DNA of 64,000 nt from Klenkia brasiliensis (GTDB lineage Bacteria > Actinomycetota > Actinomycetes > Mycobacteriales > Geodermatophilaceae), in assembly GCF_900100695.1 (NCBI RefSeq), contig NZ_FNCF01000004.1, positions 124,001 through 188,000 on the forward strand, in the 5' to 3' direction. This document shows, piece after piece, positions 1-8,589 of the stretch. Under the pieces are notes generated by a model that saw only the letters and a program-made list of their open reading frames with translations, was not told the origin of the DNA and ran no database searches. The translations under genes were made by a program, and so were the position numbers. How positions within the stretch are numbered: position 1 is the first letter of the stretch; each line of letters starts with the position of its first letter.

Positions 1-2
1 TG

Positions 3-470
3 CCGCCGGGCATCGACGTCCTGGAGTGCGTGGAGGCCGCCGAGGGCACCGGCGGTCTCGCCGAGCGGCTGGACGGCACCCGCTGGCGGGTCGACCTGGC
101 CGACGTCGACCCCGCGGAGCTGTCCGCCGCGGTCGACCAGCTGCTCGCCGCCAAGGTGGCGATGGTGGCCAAGCGCACCAAGAACGGCACCAAGGACGTG
201 GACGTCCGGGCCGCCCTGGTCTCCGCATCGGTGGCCGGGGAGGCAGGTCGTGCCATACTGCACGTGGTGGTACGGCAGGTGACGCCGACCGTACGACCGG
301 ACGACGTGTTGGCCGCACTGGCTGCCGTCGCCGACCTGCACCCGCCGGTGCCCCCCCGGGCCGTGCGTGAGGCGCAGGGCCGGCTCGACGGCACCGGTGA
401 GGTGACCGACCCGCTCGAGCCCGACCGCGAGGCCGGCTCCCGCTGCCAGGGGGAGCCCCAGCCGGTCTGA
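3..470 (+). CDS. C-terminal part of TIGR03936 family radical SAM-associated protein (DUF2344), 5' end outside window
   Basis: Only the last 155 codons are present; the frame is already open at the window edge and ends in TGA at 468-470. The visible part is an alpha/beta domain with residues such as LPPGID and AKRTKNGTKDVDVR, which resembles the end of the DUF2344/TIGR03936 family. In actinobacteria this family is normally encoded just upstream of the RNase E/G gene, as here. Its biochemical role is not established; it is found fused or adjacent to a B12-binding radical SAM protein. The assignment rests on the motif and the neighbour, so it is good but not certain. The final residues (PDREAGSRCQGEPQPV) look like a disordered tail. 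Confidence 0.7.
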   Translation, partial: PPGIDVLECVEAAEGTGGLAERLDGTRWRVDLADVDPAELSAAVDQLLAAKVAMVAKRTKNGTKDVDVRAALVSASVAGEAGRAILHVVVRQVTPTVRPDDVLAALAAVADLHPPVPPRAVREAQGRLDGTGEVTDPLEPDREAGSRCQGEPQPV

Positions 471-806
471 CCCGGACGGAGCCGGGCACCCGGGTCGACG
501 CCCGTCACCCGCACCGCGAACTGCCAGCCGTGGCGCACCCAGCCTTCTGCAGCACCCGCTCCATCGAGCACAGCCTTCGAGCACACCGCTCACGCACCAC
601 CAGCAGCACCGCTCCACCCCGCGAGCCAGCACTGCGCACCAGCACCACCCGGGACCCCGGTCACCCGGCCGGGTCCCGCGCACAGACTTCACGCGGGCCC
701 CGGCGCGCCGCACGGCGCACCGACCCGCCCGACCCGCGCCCCTGCGCGGCCGCCAGTCGCCACCCGGCGATCGGCGCCCGGGGGTGCACCAGGAGGCGAG
801 CCCCTC
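471..806 (+). other. 336-bp gap before rne: probable 5' leader, no gene seen
   Basis: The gap is rich in C and in short CACC/AGCAGCACC runs and has no convincing coding frame: the frames that stay open are Arg/Pro/Ser-rich by composition. A direct repeat around CGAGCACAGCCTTCGAGCACAC lies near 567-589. An AGGAG ribosome binding site at about 790-794 serves the rne GTG at 807. Long leaders are common for RNase E genes because the enzyme often cleaves its own mRNA, but I saw no specific element that proves this here. Confidence 0.4.
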
Positions 807-3800
807 GTGGCCGACACCGACGACACCAGCAGCGGGACCACCGACCAGCAGGTCGCCGAACCGCAGGACACCACCCCGCCGGACATCCCCGCCGGCGAGC
901 CCGCCCCCGACGAGGAGACCGTCGAGGAACCGGCCGACGAGGCCGCCGGGGAGCCGGCCGCGGAGCAGGCACCGGCGGAGGAGCAGGCGCCGGTCGCCGA
1001 GCTGCGTGCCGACGCCGCCACCCTCGAGGCCGCGGCCATCCCGCCCACCCGGGCGCTGGCCGAGGACCCCGAGGCCCCCCGCTTCGGTGCCCAGTTCAGC
1101 TCCCCGGAGCCCACCACCGTGACCGCCCGCCCGCGCCGCCGGGCCACCCGCCCCGCGCTGTCGGCCGACCCCGGCTCCGTCGAGCCCGCCGCGGCCGCCC
1201 CGCCCGCGCCGGCCTTCGTCAGCTTCGTGGCCGCCCCGCAGGAGGTCGCCCCGCCGGCGCCCCGCCGGCGCAGCCGCCGCACCCAGGCCGAGACCCCCGC
1301 CGAGCCGGAGGAGCCGACCGCGCCCGTCGAGGCGCCGGCCGAGGAGGACGCCAAGCCGCGGCGCAGCCGCTCCCGCCGCCGCGCCACCGAGCCGGCCGCC
1401 GAGCCCGCCGCCGGCGACACGGCCGAGGAGACCGTCGTCCTGACCGCCGCGGGTGAGGACGAGGACACCCGCGAGGCCGAGGACGACGCCACCGACGGCG
1501 ACGAGGACGACGACCGCGACAGCGGGTCGGGCAGCCGCCGGCGCCGCCGTGGCCGGCGTGGCCGCGGTCGGGGCCGCTCCGGCGAGGACGACGACGAGCA
1601 GACCGGCACCGCCGAGGGCGAGACCGCCGAGGACGACGGCGACGACGAGCCCGGCGACGCCGAGGGCGACGAGGACGGCGCCGACGACTCCGCCGACGGC
1701 GGCCGCTCCACCACCCGCCGGCGTCGCCGGCGCCGCCGCCGCGGCGAGTCCGCGGGTGATGCCGCCGAGACCCCGGCCGACGACGACCGGCCCGAGCGCG
1801 CCGGCCGCAACGGCAAGGACTCCAGCGACGACGCCGTCCGCGGCGTGGCCGGGTCCACCCGGCTGGAGGCGAAGCGGCAGCGCCGCCGGGACGGCCGCGA
1901 CACCGGCCGCCGCCGCGCCCCGATCCTGTCGGAGTCGGAGTTCCTGGCCCGCCGCGAGGCCGTGGACCGCGCGATGGTCATCCGCCAGCAGGGCGAGCGC
2001 ACCCAGATCGCCGTTCTGGAGGACGACGTCCTGGTCGAGCACTACGTGACCCAGGCACAGTCCACGTCCTTCGCCGGCAACGTCTACCTCGGCCGCGTGC
2101 AGAACGTGCTGCCCTCCATGGAGGCGGCGTTCGTCGACATCGGCAAGGGCCGCAACGCGGTGCTCTACGCCGGCGAGGTCAACTGGGAGACCGCGGGCCT
2201 GTCGGGCAAGTCGCGCTCCATCGAGCAGGCGCTGAAGTCCGGCGACAAGGTGCTGGTGCAGGTCACCAAGGACCCGATCGGCCACAAGGGCGCCCGGCTG
2301 ACCCAGCAGATCAACCTGCCCGGCCGGTTCCTGGTGTACGTGCCCGGCGGCTCGATGACCGGCATCAGCCGCAAGCTGCCCGACACCGAGCGTCAGCGCC
2401 TCAAGGACATCCTCAAGAAGATCGTCCCCGAGGACGCCGGCGTCATCATCCGGACCGCCGCGGAGGGCGCCTCGGAGGAGGAGCTCACCCGCGACGTGGC
2501 CCGGCTGCAGGCGCAGTGGGAGGTCATCCAGACCAAGGCCGCCTCGACGTCGAACGCCCCGTCGCTGCTCTACGGCGAGCCCGACCTCGCCATCCGGGTC
2601 ATCCGCGACGTGTTCAACGAGGACTTCAAGCGGCTGGTCGTGCAGGGCGACGACGCGTGGGACACCGTCGAGGCCTACGTCGCGCACGTCTCCCCGGAGC
2701 TGTCGGAGCGGCTGGAGCGCTACATCGGCAACGGTGACGTCTTCCGCGACCTGCGCGTGGACGAGCAGCTGCTCAAGGCGCTGGACCGCAAGGTCTGGCT
2801 GCCCTCGGGCGGGTCGCTGGTCATCGACCGCACCGAGGCGATGACCGTCGTCGACGTCAACACCGGCAAGTTCACCGGCTCCGGCGGCAACCTGGAGCAG
2901 ACGGTCACCCGGAACAACATCGAGGCCGCCGAGGAGATCGTCCGCCAGCTCCGGCTGCGCGACATCGGCGGCATGATCGTCATCGACTTCATCGACATGG
3001 TGCTGGAGAGCAACCGGGACCTGGTGCTGCGCCGGCTCACCGAGTGCCTGGGCCGCGACCGCACCAAGCACCAGGTCGCCGAGGTCACCTCGCTGGGCCT
3101 GGTGCAAATGACCCGCAAGCGGGTGGGCCAGGGCCTGCTCGAGGTCTTCAGCGACACCTGCGAGCACTGCCGCGGGCGCGGCGTCGTCGTCCACCTGGAC
3201 CCCACCGAGAAGCGCTCCGCCGGCAACGGCGGGAACGGCAACGGGGGCAACGGCCACGGCGGGAACGGCGGCGGCAACGGGAACGGCGGCAACGGGAACG
3301 GCGGCAACGGGAACGGCAGCAACGGCGGCCGGTCCCGGGGCGAGGAGCGGGCGGCCGACAAGCCGGCCGAGGCCCCCGACGACGCGCCCGCGACCGGGCC
3401 GGACGCCGAAGGCGGCCAGGAGCCGACGGGTCGGTCGGGGCGCCGCAACCGCGGGCGCCGCAACCGCGGCCGCAACGGCGACGAGCAGGTGGCCGAGGAC
3501 GCCGCCGTGCTGGCCGCCAGCCGTGGCGACGACGCCGCCCCCGACGCGGTGGACCCCGAGGCCGGTGTCCCCGACACCGGTGCCGCCGAGGTGGCCCCGG
3601 CGGCCGGTGTCCCCGACACCGGGCACGCCGAGGACGCCGCGGGGGAGAAGGCCGGCGTCGTCGAGCCCGACGAGGTGGCCGACGCGGTCGAGGCCGCAGC
3701 GCCCGCCGACGCCCCTGCCGAGGACGCCCCGGCCGGGGACGCCTCCGCCGAGGACGCCCCTGCTAGGGACGGGACCAGGCCGGAGCTGCCCGAGCCCGCG

Positions 3801-4052
3801 GACGCGGTGACCGAGCAGTCCCCGGCCACCAGCACCGAGGGCGACGCCGCCCCCGAGCCCACGGCCGTCGAGGCCACGACGCCCGAGCCGTCGGAGCAGA
3901 CCCCGGCCGCCGAGCCGGTGGCTACCGAGCCGGTGGCTGTCGAGCCGGTGGCTGCCGAGCCGGTGGCGGAGGCCCCGGTGAGCGAGGCGCCCGTGGCCCG
4001 TCCGCGGCGTCGCCGGGCGGCCAGCCGCCCGGCCGGTCCGCCCGCCGAGTGA
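807..4052 (+). CDS. rne: Ribonuclease E/G family endoribonuclease with long disordered N- and C-terminal arms
   Basis: Single-strand-specific endoribonuclease that starts mRNA decay and trims rRNA and tRNA precursors. The protein has 1081 residues. Residues 1 to about 370 are low-complexity, alternating acidic stretches with Arg-rich blocks. The S1 domain spans roughly 410-490 (GNVYLGRVQNVLPSMEAAFVD). The catalytic domain follows, with the Mg-binding Asp residues in VVDVNTGKF (about 683) and VIDFIDM (about 725). The Zn-link CEHCRGRG begins at about 785. The C-terminal arm holds GGNGN repeats, Arg-rich GRRNRGR blocks and EPVA repeats, a likely scaffold for RNA and degradosome partners, as in mycobacterial and Streptomyces RNase E. 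The GTG start is preceded by AGGAGG about ten bases upstream. It is followed by a perfect hairpin (4056-4088) and the L21-L27-Obg genes, the usual actinobacterial order. Confidence 0.96.
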   Translation: MADTDDTSSGTTDQQVAEPQDTTPPDIPAGEPAPDEETVEEPADEAAGEPAAEQAPAEEQAPVAELRADAATLEAAAIPPTRALAEDPEAPRFGAQFSSPEPTTVTARPRRRATRPALSADPGSVEPAAAAPPAPAFVSFVAAPQEVAPPAPRRRSRRTQAETPAEPEEPTAPVEAPAEEDAKPRRSRSRRRATEPAAEPAAGDTAEETVVLTAAGEDEDTREAEDDATDGDEDDDRDSGSGSRRRRRGRRGRGRGRSGEDDDEQTGTAEGETAEDDGDDEPGDAEGDEDGADDSADGGRSTTRRRRRRRRRGESAGDAAETPADDDRPERAGRNGKDSSDDAVRGVAGSTRLEAKRQRRRDGRDTGRRRAPILSESEFLARREAVDRAMVIRQQGERTQIAVLEDDVLVEHYVTQAQSTSFAGNVYLGRVQNVLPSMEAAFVDIGKGRNAVLYAGEVNWETAGLSGKSRSIEQALKSGDKVLVQVTKDPIGHKGARLTQQINLPGRFLVYVPGGSMTGISRKLPDTERQRLKDILKKIVPEDAGVIIRTAAEGASEEELTRDVARLQAQWEVIQTKAASTSNAPSLLYGEPDLAIRVIRDVFNEDFKRLVVQGDDAWDTVEAYVAHVSPELSERLERYIGNGDVFRDLRVDEQLLKALDRKVWLPSGGSLVIDRTEAMTVVDVNTGKFTGSGGNLEQTVTRNNIEAAEEIVRQLRLRDIGGMIVIDFIDMVLESNRDLVLRRLTECLGRDRTKHQVAEVTSLGLVQMTRKRVGQGLLEVFSDTCEHCRGRGVVVHLDPTEKRSAGNGGNGNGGNGHGGNGGGNGNGGNGNGGNGNGSNGGRSRGEERAADKPAEAPDDAPATGPDAEGGQEPTGRSGRRNRGRRNRGRNGDEQVAEDAAVLAASRGDDAAPDAVDPEAGVPDTGAAEVAPAAGVPDTGHAEDAAGEKAGVVEPDEVADAVEAAAPADAPAEDAPAGDASAEDAPARDGTRPELPEPADAVTEQSPATSTEGDAAPEPTAVEATTPEPSEQTPAAEPVATEPVAVEPVAAEPVAEAPVSEAPVARPRRRRAASRPAGPPAE
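3270..3314 (+). repeat. Three perfect 15-bp tandem units inside rne (GGNGN repeats)
   Basis: The unit GGCGGCAACGGGAAC occurs three times head to tail, inside a wider Gly/Asn-rich stretch of about 3220-3330. It encodes a flexible linker after the Zn-link of RNase E. Copy number probably varies between strains by slippage. Confidence 0.85.
3912..3971 (+). repeat. Four 15-bp tandem units near the 3' end of rne (EPVAx repeats)
   Basis: Units of the form GAGCCGGTGGCTNNC, the last one diverged, encode EPVAT-EPVAV-EPVAA-EPVAE. The Pro/Glu/Ala-rich repeats lie in the disordered tail just before the terminal Arg-rich block. Confidence 0.8.
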
Positions 4053-4055
4053 CCT

Positions 4056-4088
4056 GCTCCGGCCCGGGGTGACCCCCCGGGCCGGAGC
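4056..4088 (+). terminator. Hairpin terminator after rne
   Basis: Perfect 14-bp stem GCTCCGGCCCGGGG (4056-4069) with CCCCGGGCCGGAGC (4075-4088) and loop TGACC. It starts 4 nt after the rne stop. There is no U-tract, as is usual for high-GC actinobacterial terminators. Confidence 0.75.
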
Positions 4089-4138
4089 GCGGACGCGATG
4101 TCCGGCACAGGGGTTCGACCCCGACCGCCGGCCTCGGG

Positions 4139-4144
4139 TACGCT
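4139..4144 (+). promoter_or_regulatory. Predicted -10 box for rplU-rpmA
   Basis: TACGCT fits the actinobacterial TANNNT -10 consensus. Transcription would start near 4151 and give a leader of about 140 nt before rplU, long enough to hold an r-protein leader structure. No clear -35 is visible; TTCGAC at 4114-4119 is a loose candidate. Confidence 0.5.
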
Positions 4145-4291
4145 AGCCGGGTTGCTCCGTCCGGAGTGGCTGCTGCCCTGCGCCCCGCGCGCAGACGGTG
4201 GTGGGCCCCGGGGGCGTGAGCGGCCCGTCCCGCACACCGGTCCGCACCGGGGTGCGCCCAGGACAACGAGAGACCTATCGAGGAGTCAGTG

Positions 4292-4612
4292 GTGTACGCA
4301 GTCGTCAAGGCCGGTGGCAAGCAGCACAAGGTTGCTGTCGGTGACCGGTTCACCGTCAACCGTCTCGAGGGTGCGGCCGGCGACACCGTCACGCTCCCCG
4401 TGGTGCTCCTGGTCGACGGCGACACCGTCACCAGCGACGCCGAGGCGCTGGCGAAGGTCACCGCCACCGGCGAGATCGTCGAGCACGGCAAGGGCCCGAA
4501 GATCCGCATCCACAAGTTCAAGAACAAGACCGGCTACCACAAGCGCCAGGGGCACCGTCAGCCGCTGAGCGAGGTCGTGGTCACCGCCATCGGTTCCGAG
4601 AAGAAGGGCTGA
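4292..4612 (+). CDS. rplU: 50S ribosomal protein L21
   Basis: Large-subunit protein that binds 23S rRNA and contacts L20. The 106-residue length is normal and the N-terminus [14 protein letters not shown] is the family signature. Two GTG codons are adjacent (4289 and 4292). The AGGAG at 4281-4285 leaves only 3 nt to the first and 6 nt to the second, and family members begin M-Y-A, so 4292 is preferred. It is followed 7 nt later by rpmA (L27), the universal rplU-rpmA pair, and they share the promoter near 4139. Confidence 0.97.
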   Translation: MYAVVKAGGKQHKVAVGDRFTVNRLEGAAGDTVTLPVVLLVDGDTVTSDAEALAKVTATGEIVEHGKGPKIRIHKFKNKTGYHKRQGHRQPLSEVVVTAIGSEKKG

Positions 4613-4619
4613 GCACGCC

Positions 4620-4895
4620 ATGGCTCACAAGAAGGGCGCATCGTCGTCCCGCAACGGTCGTGACTCCAACGCCCAGCGCCTGGGCGTGAAGCGCTTCGGC
4701 GGGCAGGTCGTCAAGGCCGGCGAGATCATCGTCCGCCAGCGCGGCACCCACTTCCACCCCGGTCTCGGCGTCGGCCGCGGCAAGGACGACACCCTGTTCG
4801 CCCTCACCGCCGGTGCCGTCGAGTTCGGCCGCCGCGGTGGCCGTCGCGTGGTGAACGTCCAGCTCGTCGAGCCGGCCCTCGAGCCGGCCAGCTGA
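4620..4895 (+). CDS. rpmA: 50S ribosomal protein L27
   Basis: Protein of the large subunit whose N-terminal tail reaches the peptidyl-transferase centre. It has 91 residues. The start [16 protein letters not shown] shows the actinobacterial form without the cleavable N-extension found in Firmicutes. The body has the expected [10 protein letters not shown] and [11 protein letters not shown] segments. It lies 7 nt after rplU and before a strong hairpin (4915-4954) that separates it from obg. Confidence 0.97.
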   Translation: MAHKKGASSSRNGRDSNAQRLGVKRFGGQVVKAGEIIVRQRGTHFHPGLGVGRGKDDTLFALTAGAVEFGRRGGRRVVNVQLVEPALEPAS

Positions 4896-4914
4896 CACCA
4901 GCACCCGTTCCACC

Positions 4915-4954
4915 AGCAGGGGCCCGGCGGATGAACACCCGCCGGGCCCCTGCT
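4915..4954 (+). terminator. 16-bp hairpin between rpmA and obg
   Basis: Perfect stem AGCAGGGGCCCGGCGG (4915-4930) with CCGCCGGGCCCCTGCT (4939-4954) and an 8-nt loop ATGAACAC. It lies 19 nt after the rpmA stop and 36 nt before obg. No T-tract follows. It should reduce read-through from the r-protein genes into obg. Confidence 0.75.
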
Positions 4955-4990
4955 GCGTCCGCACCACCGAATGTCTGAGAGGTACCCACC

Positions 4991-6466
4991 GTGGCCGCGT
5001 TCGTCGACCGCGTGACCGTGCACGTCACCGCGGGCAACGGCGGCCACGGCGTGAGCTCCGTGCACCGCGAGAAGTTCAAGCCCCTCGGCGGCCCGGACGG
5101 CGGCAACGGCGGCGACGGCGGCGACGTGGTCCTCGAGGTCGACGCCAGCGTGCACACGCTGCTGGACTTCCACCACCACCCGCACCAGAAGGCGCCCAAC
5201 GGCAAGCCCGGTGAGGGCCGCAACCGCAACGGCGCCCGCGGTGAGGACGCCGTGCTGCGCGTCCCCGAGGGCACCGTCGTCAGCATCGGCGGCGAGGTCG
5301 TCGCCGACCTGATGGGCGTGGGCACCCGGCTGGTGCTGGCCGCCGGCGGCAAGGGCGGGCTGGGCAACGCGGCGCTGGCCAACGCCCGCCGCAAGGCTCC
5401 CGGCTTCGCGCTGCTCGGCGAGCCCGGCGAGGAGGTCGACGCCGTCCTCGAGCTCAAGAGCGTGGCCGACGTCGGCCTGGTCGGGTTCCCCTCGGCCGGC
5501 AAGTCCTCCCTGGTCGCCGCGATGAGCGCGGCCAAGCCGAAGATCGCCGACTACCCGTTCACCACCCTGGTGCCCAACCTCGGGGTGATCCGCTCCGGCG
5601 ACGTCACCTACACGATGGCCGACGTCCCCGGCCTCATCCCCGGTGCCTCCACCGGCAAGGGCCTGGGCCTGCAGTTCCTGCGGCACGTCGAGCGCTGCGC
5701 AGTGCTGGTGCACGTCGTCGACATGGCGACGATGGAGCCCGGGCGCGACCCCGAGACCGACATCGAGGCCCTCGAGCACGAGCTGCGCGCCTACGACGAG
5801 GAGCTCGACCTGGTCGGCCGGCTGCGCATCGCCGTGCTCAACAAGGTCGACGTCCCCGACGGCCGCGAGCTGGTCGACCTCGTGCGGGGCACCCTGGAGG
5901 CCCGCGGGCTCGAGGTCTTCCCGATCAGCGCGGTCACCGGCGAGGGCCTGCCCGAGTTCGGCTACGCGCTGGCCCGCGAGGTCGAGGCCTACCGCGCCTC
6001 GCTGCCCGCGCCCGACAGCGTCCGGATCACCCTCACCCCGCGCGCGGTCGACGACGGCGGGTTCACCGTGCAGCCCGACGCCCGCACCGGCGGCTGGGTG
6101 GTGCTCGGCGTCAAGCCCGAGCGCTGGGTCCGGCAGACCGACTTCTCCAACGACGAGGCCGTCGGCTACCTCGCCGACCGGCTCAACCGGCTGGGCGTGG
6201 AGATCGAGCTGGCCAAGGCCGGCGCCGTCCCCGGCGACGCGATCACCGTCGGCGACGTCACCTTCGACTGGGAGCCGACCCTGCCGGCCGGCACCCTCAC
6301 GGTGGAGGAGACCGCCGGGCTCGGCGGTCGCGGTACCGACGCGCGGCTGGAGAGCAACCACCGGCCCCGGGCCGAGGAGCGACTGGCCGCCAAGCGGCGC
6401 CGCCGCACCCCGTACGAGCTGCTTGAGCCCGAGGACGACGACCCCAGCTGGGACGACGAGCCGTGA
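4991..6466 (+). CDS. obg: Obg family GTPase
   Basis: Ribosome-associated GTPase that acts in 50S assembly and stress responses. The 491 residues cover three parts: the glycine-rich Obg fold (about 1-157), the G domain (G1 GFPSAGKSS near 165, [10 protein letters not shown] switch, NKVD), and a C-terminal OCT domain (about 345-425) followed by a charged tail. The GTG start at 4991 has GAGAGG about 8 nt upstream. Its TGA overlaps the GTG of proB by 4 nt (GTGA), so the two are translationally coupled. The same rplU-rpmA-obg-proB order is found in mycobacteria. Confidence 0.97.
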   Translation: MAAFVDRVTVHVTAGNGGHGVSSVHREKFKPLGGPDGGNGGDGGDVVLEVDASVHTLLDFHHHPHQKAPNGKPGEGRNRNGARGEDAVLRVPEGTVVSIGGEVVADLMGVGTRLVLAAGGKGGLGNAALANARRKAPGFALLGEPGEEVDAVLELKSVADVGLVGFPSAGKSSLVAAMSAAKPKIADYPFTTLVPNLGVIRSGDVTYTMADVPGLIPGASTGKGLGLQFLRHVERCAVLVHVVDMATMEPGRDPETDIEALEHELRAYDEELDLVGRLRIAVLNKVDVPDGRELVDLVRGTLEARGLEVFPISAVTGEGLPEFGYALAREVEAYRASLPAPDSVRITLTPRAVDDGGFTVQPDARTGGWVVLGVKPERWVRQTDFSNDEAVGYLADRLNRLGVEIELAKAGAVPGDAITVGDVTFDWEPTLPAGTLTVEETAGLGGRGTDARLESNHRPRAEERLAAKRRRRTPYELLEPEDDDPSWDDEP

Positions 6467-7581
6467 GCCGCGCGGCGGTCGCCGGCGCGCACCGGGTGGT
6501 CGTCAAGGTGGGCTCCTCCAGCCTGACCTCGCTGCAGGACGGCCTGGACACCGCGCGGCTGCGCGCCCTGGTCGATGTCCTGGCCGGGCTGCGGGCCGCC
6601 GGCCGCGAGGTCGTGCTGGTGTCCTCCGGCGCCATCGGCACGGGGCTGGCGCCGCTGGGCATCACCGGCCGGCCGCGGGACCTGGCGACCGCGCAGGCCG
6701 CGGCCAGCGTCGGCCAGCTGCGGCTGATGGCCGCCTACGCCGAGGCCTTCGCCGAACACGGCGCCGCCGTCGGCCAGGTGCTGCTGACCGCCGACGACCT
6801 GACCCGCCGCGGGCACTACCGCAACGCCCGGCAGACGGTCGACCGGCTGCTGGCCCTCGGCGTCGTCCCCGTGGTCAACGAGAACGACACGGTGGCCACC
6901 GAGGAGATCCGCTTCGGCGACAACGACCGGCTGGCCGCGCTGGTCGCCCACCTCGCGGTCGCCGACGCGCTGGTGCTGCTGTCCGACATCGATGCTGTCT
7001 ACGACGGCGACCCCCGCGAGGGGGCGGCCTCGCGCATCGACACCGTGGCCGACCCCGCCGACCTGGCCTCGGTGGTGCTCGGGTCCGCGTCGCGCAACGG
7101 GGTGGGCACCGGCGGGATGGCGACCAAGGTGGAGGCCGCGTTCATCGCCGCCCGCGCCGGTGTCCCCGTCGTCGTCACCTCGACCGCGCAGGCCGCTGCC
7201 GCGCTGGCCGGCGAGCCCGTCGGCACGCTGTTCCCCGCCCACGGCCGCCGCCCCTCGGCCCGGCAGTTCTGGCTGCGCTACGCCTCCCGCCCCCGCGGCC
7301 AGGTGCTGCTGGACGCCGGCGCGGTCGCCGCGGTGCGCGAGCGCGGCGCCTCCCTGCTGGCCGCCGGCATCACGGGCGTGGTGGGGGAGTTCCTGGCCGA
7401 CGACCCGGTCGAGCTGGTCGGGCCGGACGGCGTGGTGGTCGCCCGCGGGCTGGTCTCCTACGACGCCCGCGAGCTCCCCGCGCTGCTGGGCCGCAAGACC
7501 GGTGAGCTGGACCCCGAGCACCGGCGCGAGGTGGTGCACCGCGACGAGATGGTGCTCGTCCGCACCCGCGCCGGCGCCTGA
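6463..7581 (+). CDS. proB: Glutamate 5-kinase
   Basis: Phosphorylates L-glutamate to gamma-glutamyl phosphate, the first step of proline synthesis. It has 372 residues: an amino-acid kinase domain (KVGSSSLTS near the N-terminus, VNENDTV and [12 protein letters not shown] for substrate and nucleotide) and a C-terminal PUA domain from about residue 280, as in E. coli ProB. The start overlaps the obg stop by 4 nt. The partner gene proA lies 2 kb downstream, separated by def, a rhodanese gene, a regulator and a GNAT gene. Confidence 0.96.
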   Translation: MSRAAVAGAHRVVVKVGSSSLTSLQDGLDTARLRALVDVLAGLRAAGREVVLVSSGAIGTGLAPLGITGRPRDLATAQAAASVGQLRLMAAYAEAFAEHGAAVGQVLLTADDLTRRGHYRNARQTVDRLLALGVVPVVNENDTVATEEIRFGDNDRLAALVAHLAVADALVLLSDIDAVYDGDPREGAASRIDTVADPADLASVVLGSASRNGVGTGGMATKVEAAFIAARAGVPVVVTSTAQAAAALAGEPVGTLFPAHGRRPSARQFWLRYASRPRGQVLLDAGAVAAVRERGASLLAAGITGVVGEFLADDPVELVGPDGVVVARGLVSYDARELPALLGRKTGELDPEHRREVVHRDEMVLVRTRAGA

Positions 7582-7593
7582 GAGGATCCCCGC

Positions 7594-8088
7594 GTGGCCG
7601 TCCGTCCCCTCCGTGAGCTCGGTGACCCGGTGCTGCGCACCCCCTGCGACCCGGTGCGCGCCTTCGACGCCTCCCTGGCGGCGCTGGTCCGCGACCTGGA
7701 GGAGACCGTCGACCACCCCGGCCGGGCGGGTCTGGCGGCCAACCAGATCGGCGTCTCGCTGCGGGTCTTCTCCTACAACGTCGACGACGAGATCGGCCAC
7801 CTCGTCAACCCGGTGATCGTCGAGCGGTCCGAGGAGACCCAGGACGGCGACGAGGGTTGCCTGTCGGTGCCCGGCCTCTACGCCCCCACGGTGCGGGCGA
7901 TGTGGTGCGCGGCCGAGGGCTTCGACGTCGAGGGGAAGCCGCTGCGGCTGGAGGGCGAGGGCCTGATGGCCCGCTGCCTGCAGCACGAGGTCGACCACCT
8001 CGACGGCAAGGTCTTCCTCGACCGCCTGCAGGGCGACGCGAGGAAGGCCGCGTTCCGTGCGCTCCGGGCTGCCAGCTCCGGCAGTTGA
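7594..8088 (+). CDS. def: Peptide deformylase
   Basis: Metallohydrolase that removes the formyl group from the initiator Met of nascent proteins. It has 164 residues. All three family motifs are present: motif 1 as AGLAANQIG (near 45), motif 2 DEGCLSVPG with the metal-binding Cys (about 88), and motif 3 QHEVDHLDG (about 130-138) with both His ligands and the catalytic Glu. The GTG start lies 12 nt after proB, behind AGAGGA. Motif 1 has Asn where the E. coli enzyme has Pro, a common actinobacterial variant. Confidence 0.94.
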   Translation: MAVRPLRELGDPVLRTPCDPVRAFDASLAALVRDLEETVDHPGRAGLAANQIGVSLRVFSYNVDDEIGHLVNPVIVERSEETQDGDEGCLSVPGLYAPTVRAMWCAAEGFDVEGKPLRLEGEGLMARCLQHEVDHLDGKVFLDRLQGDARKAAFRALRAASSGS

Positions 8089-8091
8089 TGG

Positions 8092-8496
8092 TCAACCGGC
8101 CGCCGGGGCGGTGAGCGGGTCCGGCGTGCGGCGCTGACGGCCCGCCGGCGTCACCACCGCGAAGCCCTCGCGGACCCAGTACTCGTAGCCGCCGACCAGC
8201 TCCCGCACCCGGGTCCAGCCCTGCTCGGCGAGCGCCAGGGCGGCCTTGGTGGCGCCGTTGCAGCCCGGGCCCCAGCAGTGCACGACGACGTCGGCGTCCC
8301 GGTCGGGGAGCACGTCGGCGGCCCGGGTGACGTCGGGCAGGTGCACCGCGCCGGGCAGGTGGCCCTGGTCCCAGGCGGCCTGCGAGCGGACGTCGACCAC
8401 CACCGGCCCGGTGCCGGCGGCGCGGGCCGCGGCGAGGTCGGCGGGGTCGGTCTCGTGGGCGAGCTTGGCGGCGAAGAACGCGGCGGCGGTGAGCAC
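8092..8496 (-). CDS. Rhodanese-like domain protein
   Basis: Single rhodanese domain of 134 residues, probably a sulfurtransferase acting on thiosulfate or a persulfide carrier. The active-site loop is VVVHCWGPGCNGATKAAL: Cys sits at the expected position after the central beta strand. The upstream DVRSQAAWDQGHLPGAVHLP segment is also typical. The GTG at 8496 is chosen because it gives the full domain and has GGTGGGA upstream. The gene is convergent with def (3 nt apart) and divergent from the Lrp/AsnC gene, with 93 bp between. The physiological substrate cannot be read from sequence. Confidence 0.85.
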   Translation of the reverse strand: MLTAAAFFAAKLAHETDPADLAAARAAGTGPVVVDVRSQAAWDQGHLPGAVHLPDVTRAADVLPDRDADVVVHCWGPGCNGATKAALALAEQGWTRVRELVGGYEYWVREGFAVVTPAGRQRRTPDPLTAPAAG

Positions 8497-8576
8497 GGAC
8501 CCATCCCACCCTGGCGGCGGGCCTCCGGACAGGGGACATCGAGGGCGTTCAGCGTCTCGGGCCGTGGGATCCCCGG

Positions 8577-8582
8577 TAGGTT
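8577..8582 (+). promoter_or_regulatory. -10 box for leaderless Lrp/AsnC mRNA
   Basis: TAGGTT (TANNNT) ends 7 nt before the GTG at 8590, so the transcript is predicted to begin at the start codon. Confidence 0.55.
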
Positions 8583-8589
8583 GCGCCGT

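Noticed and set aside
530-1456. Arg/Pro-rich open frame overlapping rne
   Set aside because: Out-of-frame reading of the rne 5' part; no conserved motif and no ribosome binding site.
3223-3330. Repeat cluster in rne as a CRISPR array
   Set aside because: Units are contiguous 15-mers in frame with a coding sequence and have no spacers.
4100-4130. T-arm-like GGGGTTCGACCCC suggesting a tRNA
   Set aside because: No acceptor, D or anticodon arm can be folded around it; it lies in the rplU promoter region.
4625-6361. Long open frame opposite rpmA/obg
   Set aside because: It is the mirror of a high-GC gene; composition is Gly/Ala/Asp/Val without any domain, while obg on the other strand is certain.
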